DNA from: Phycisphaerales bacterium
Lineage (GTDB): Bacteria > Planctomycetota > Phycisphaerae > Phycisphaerales > JAGLTS01
Direction of reading: 5' to 3'
Length of the DNA stretch: 44,592 bases
Assembly: GCA_023135165.1 (NCBI GenBank)
Contig: JAGLTS010000076.1
Span: forward strand, 1 to 44,592
This document shows positions 44,216 to 44,592 of this stretch, piece by piece. The notes under the pieces are model-generated. The model was not told the DNA's origin and searched no databases. It saw nothing but the letters and a program-made list of their open reading frames with translations. A program made the translations under genes and the position numbers. The stretch's first letter is position 1. Every line of letters starts with the position of its first letter.

Positions 44216-44536
44216 ATGAAGATCTATGTGGGCAACCTCAACTTTACCACCACGGAAAGTACCCTGAATGAGCTGTTTAGTCAGCATGGCGAAATCGAGG
44301 AGGCCGTCATCATCACCGATCGTGACACCGGCCGGCCCCGCGGTTTCGGCTTCGTGACCATGGCGAGTGATGAGCAAGGCAGAGCCGCGATCGAAGCGAT
44401 CAACGGCATGGAGTTTGAAGGGCGCACGCTGAATGTCAATGAAGCCAAGCCCAAGGCTCCCCGTAGCGGTGGTTTCGGCGGCGGCCGAGGCGGCGGCGGC
44501 GGCGGCGGACGCGACAGCCGTCGCGGCGGCTGGTAG
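44216..44536 (+). CDS. Glycine-rich RRM RNA-binding protein
   Basis: 106 residues from the ATG at 44216, with TTGGAG upstream. One RRM: RNP2 IYVGNL (3-8) and RNP1 RGFGFVTM (42-49), which hold the aromatic residues that stack on RNA. A Gly/Arg tail (about 87-106) follows. This is the bacterial cold-shock-type RRM protein seen in planctomycetes and cyanobacteria. It probably acts in RNA folding or turnover. The long 5' leader (from about 44040) may carry control elements, but I see no defined one. Confidence 0.92.
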   Translation: MKIYVGNLNFTTTESTLNELFSQHGEIEEAVIITDRDTGRPRGFGFVTMASDEQGRAAIEAINGMEFEGRTLNVNEAKPKAPRSGGFGGGRGGGGGGGRDSRRGGW

Positions 44537-44592
44537 GCGCACGCACCGCTGAGTCGTGCTGTGGCACGGCGCGCAAGAACAACAGTCAACAT

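Overview
The window is GC-rich, densely packed bacterial DNA, most likely from a planctomycete (Planctomycetota, perhaps the Phycisphaerae side). The main reasons are a 2235-residue surface protein that opens with the FEPLEDRRLL form of the LEPR-XLL motif, paired Ser/Thr kinases with long TPR tails, and a DUF2924/serine-recombinase cassette of a type common in that phylum. This assignment is inferred from protein style only.

Layout. (1) 1-3779, + strand: the end of one TPR kinase-like gene and a complete TPR Ser/Thr kinase, which are tandem paralogues. (2) 3892-17651, - strand: a defence island. A GIY-YIG protein is followed by a nine-gene operon, read from the right: excisionase-like HTH protein, HsdM, a PD-(D/E)XK-like protein, HsdS, a HipA-type kinase, a HipA-N-like/HIRAN protein, HsdR, a NucS/DUF91-like nuclease and a GHKL ATPase with a DUF3883-like C-terminus. 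The operon starts at a promoter with perfect TTGACA that overlaps 10-bp tandem repeats. (3) 17762-18027: scar of an IS21-family element with the last 46 codons of istB. (4) 18146-24853: the giant LEPR-XLL protein. (5) 25115-37093: phage-like block with an NrdR-like zinc ribbon, large terminase, small terminase-like protein, four small + strand genes, ParB-methyltransferase fusion, possible iteron region, D5-type primase-helicase, sigma factor with a structured leader, and an uncharacterised SAP/zinc-winged-helix pair. No capsid, portal, tail or lysis gene is visible. (6) 37310-38748: MqsR-like toxin with a zinc-finger/HTH/Panacea antitoxin. (7) 38776-39600: secreted TPR-like protein. (8) 39706-42456, - strand: four-gene serine recombinase cassette in which every junction overlaps. 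(9) 42836-43031: tRNA-Asn with its terminator and a broken second copy. (10) 43184-44536, + strand: housekeeping genes for cysteine-free bL31, a VOC protein and a glycine-rich RRM protein.

How it fits together. Regions 5-8 look like a capsid-less phage-derived or satellite-type island whose recombinase lies next to the tRNA-Asn duplication; its left edge is not defined and could lie near the IS21 scar or near 25 kb. The best candidate for an undescribed system is the type I restriction operon. It carries four separate PD-(D/E)XK-type signatures, a split HipA-like kinase module between hsdS and hsdR, and a GHKL ATPase. The second candidate is the sigma-factor leader, which can form a ribosome-site hairpin and an interleaved (pseudoknot-order) set of inverted repeats.
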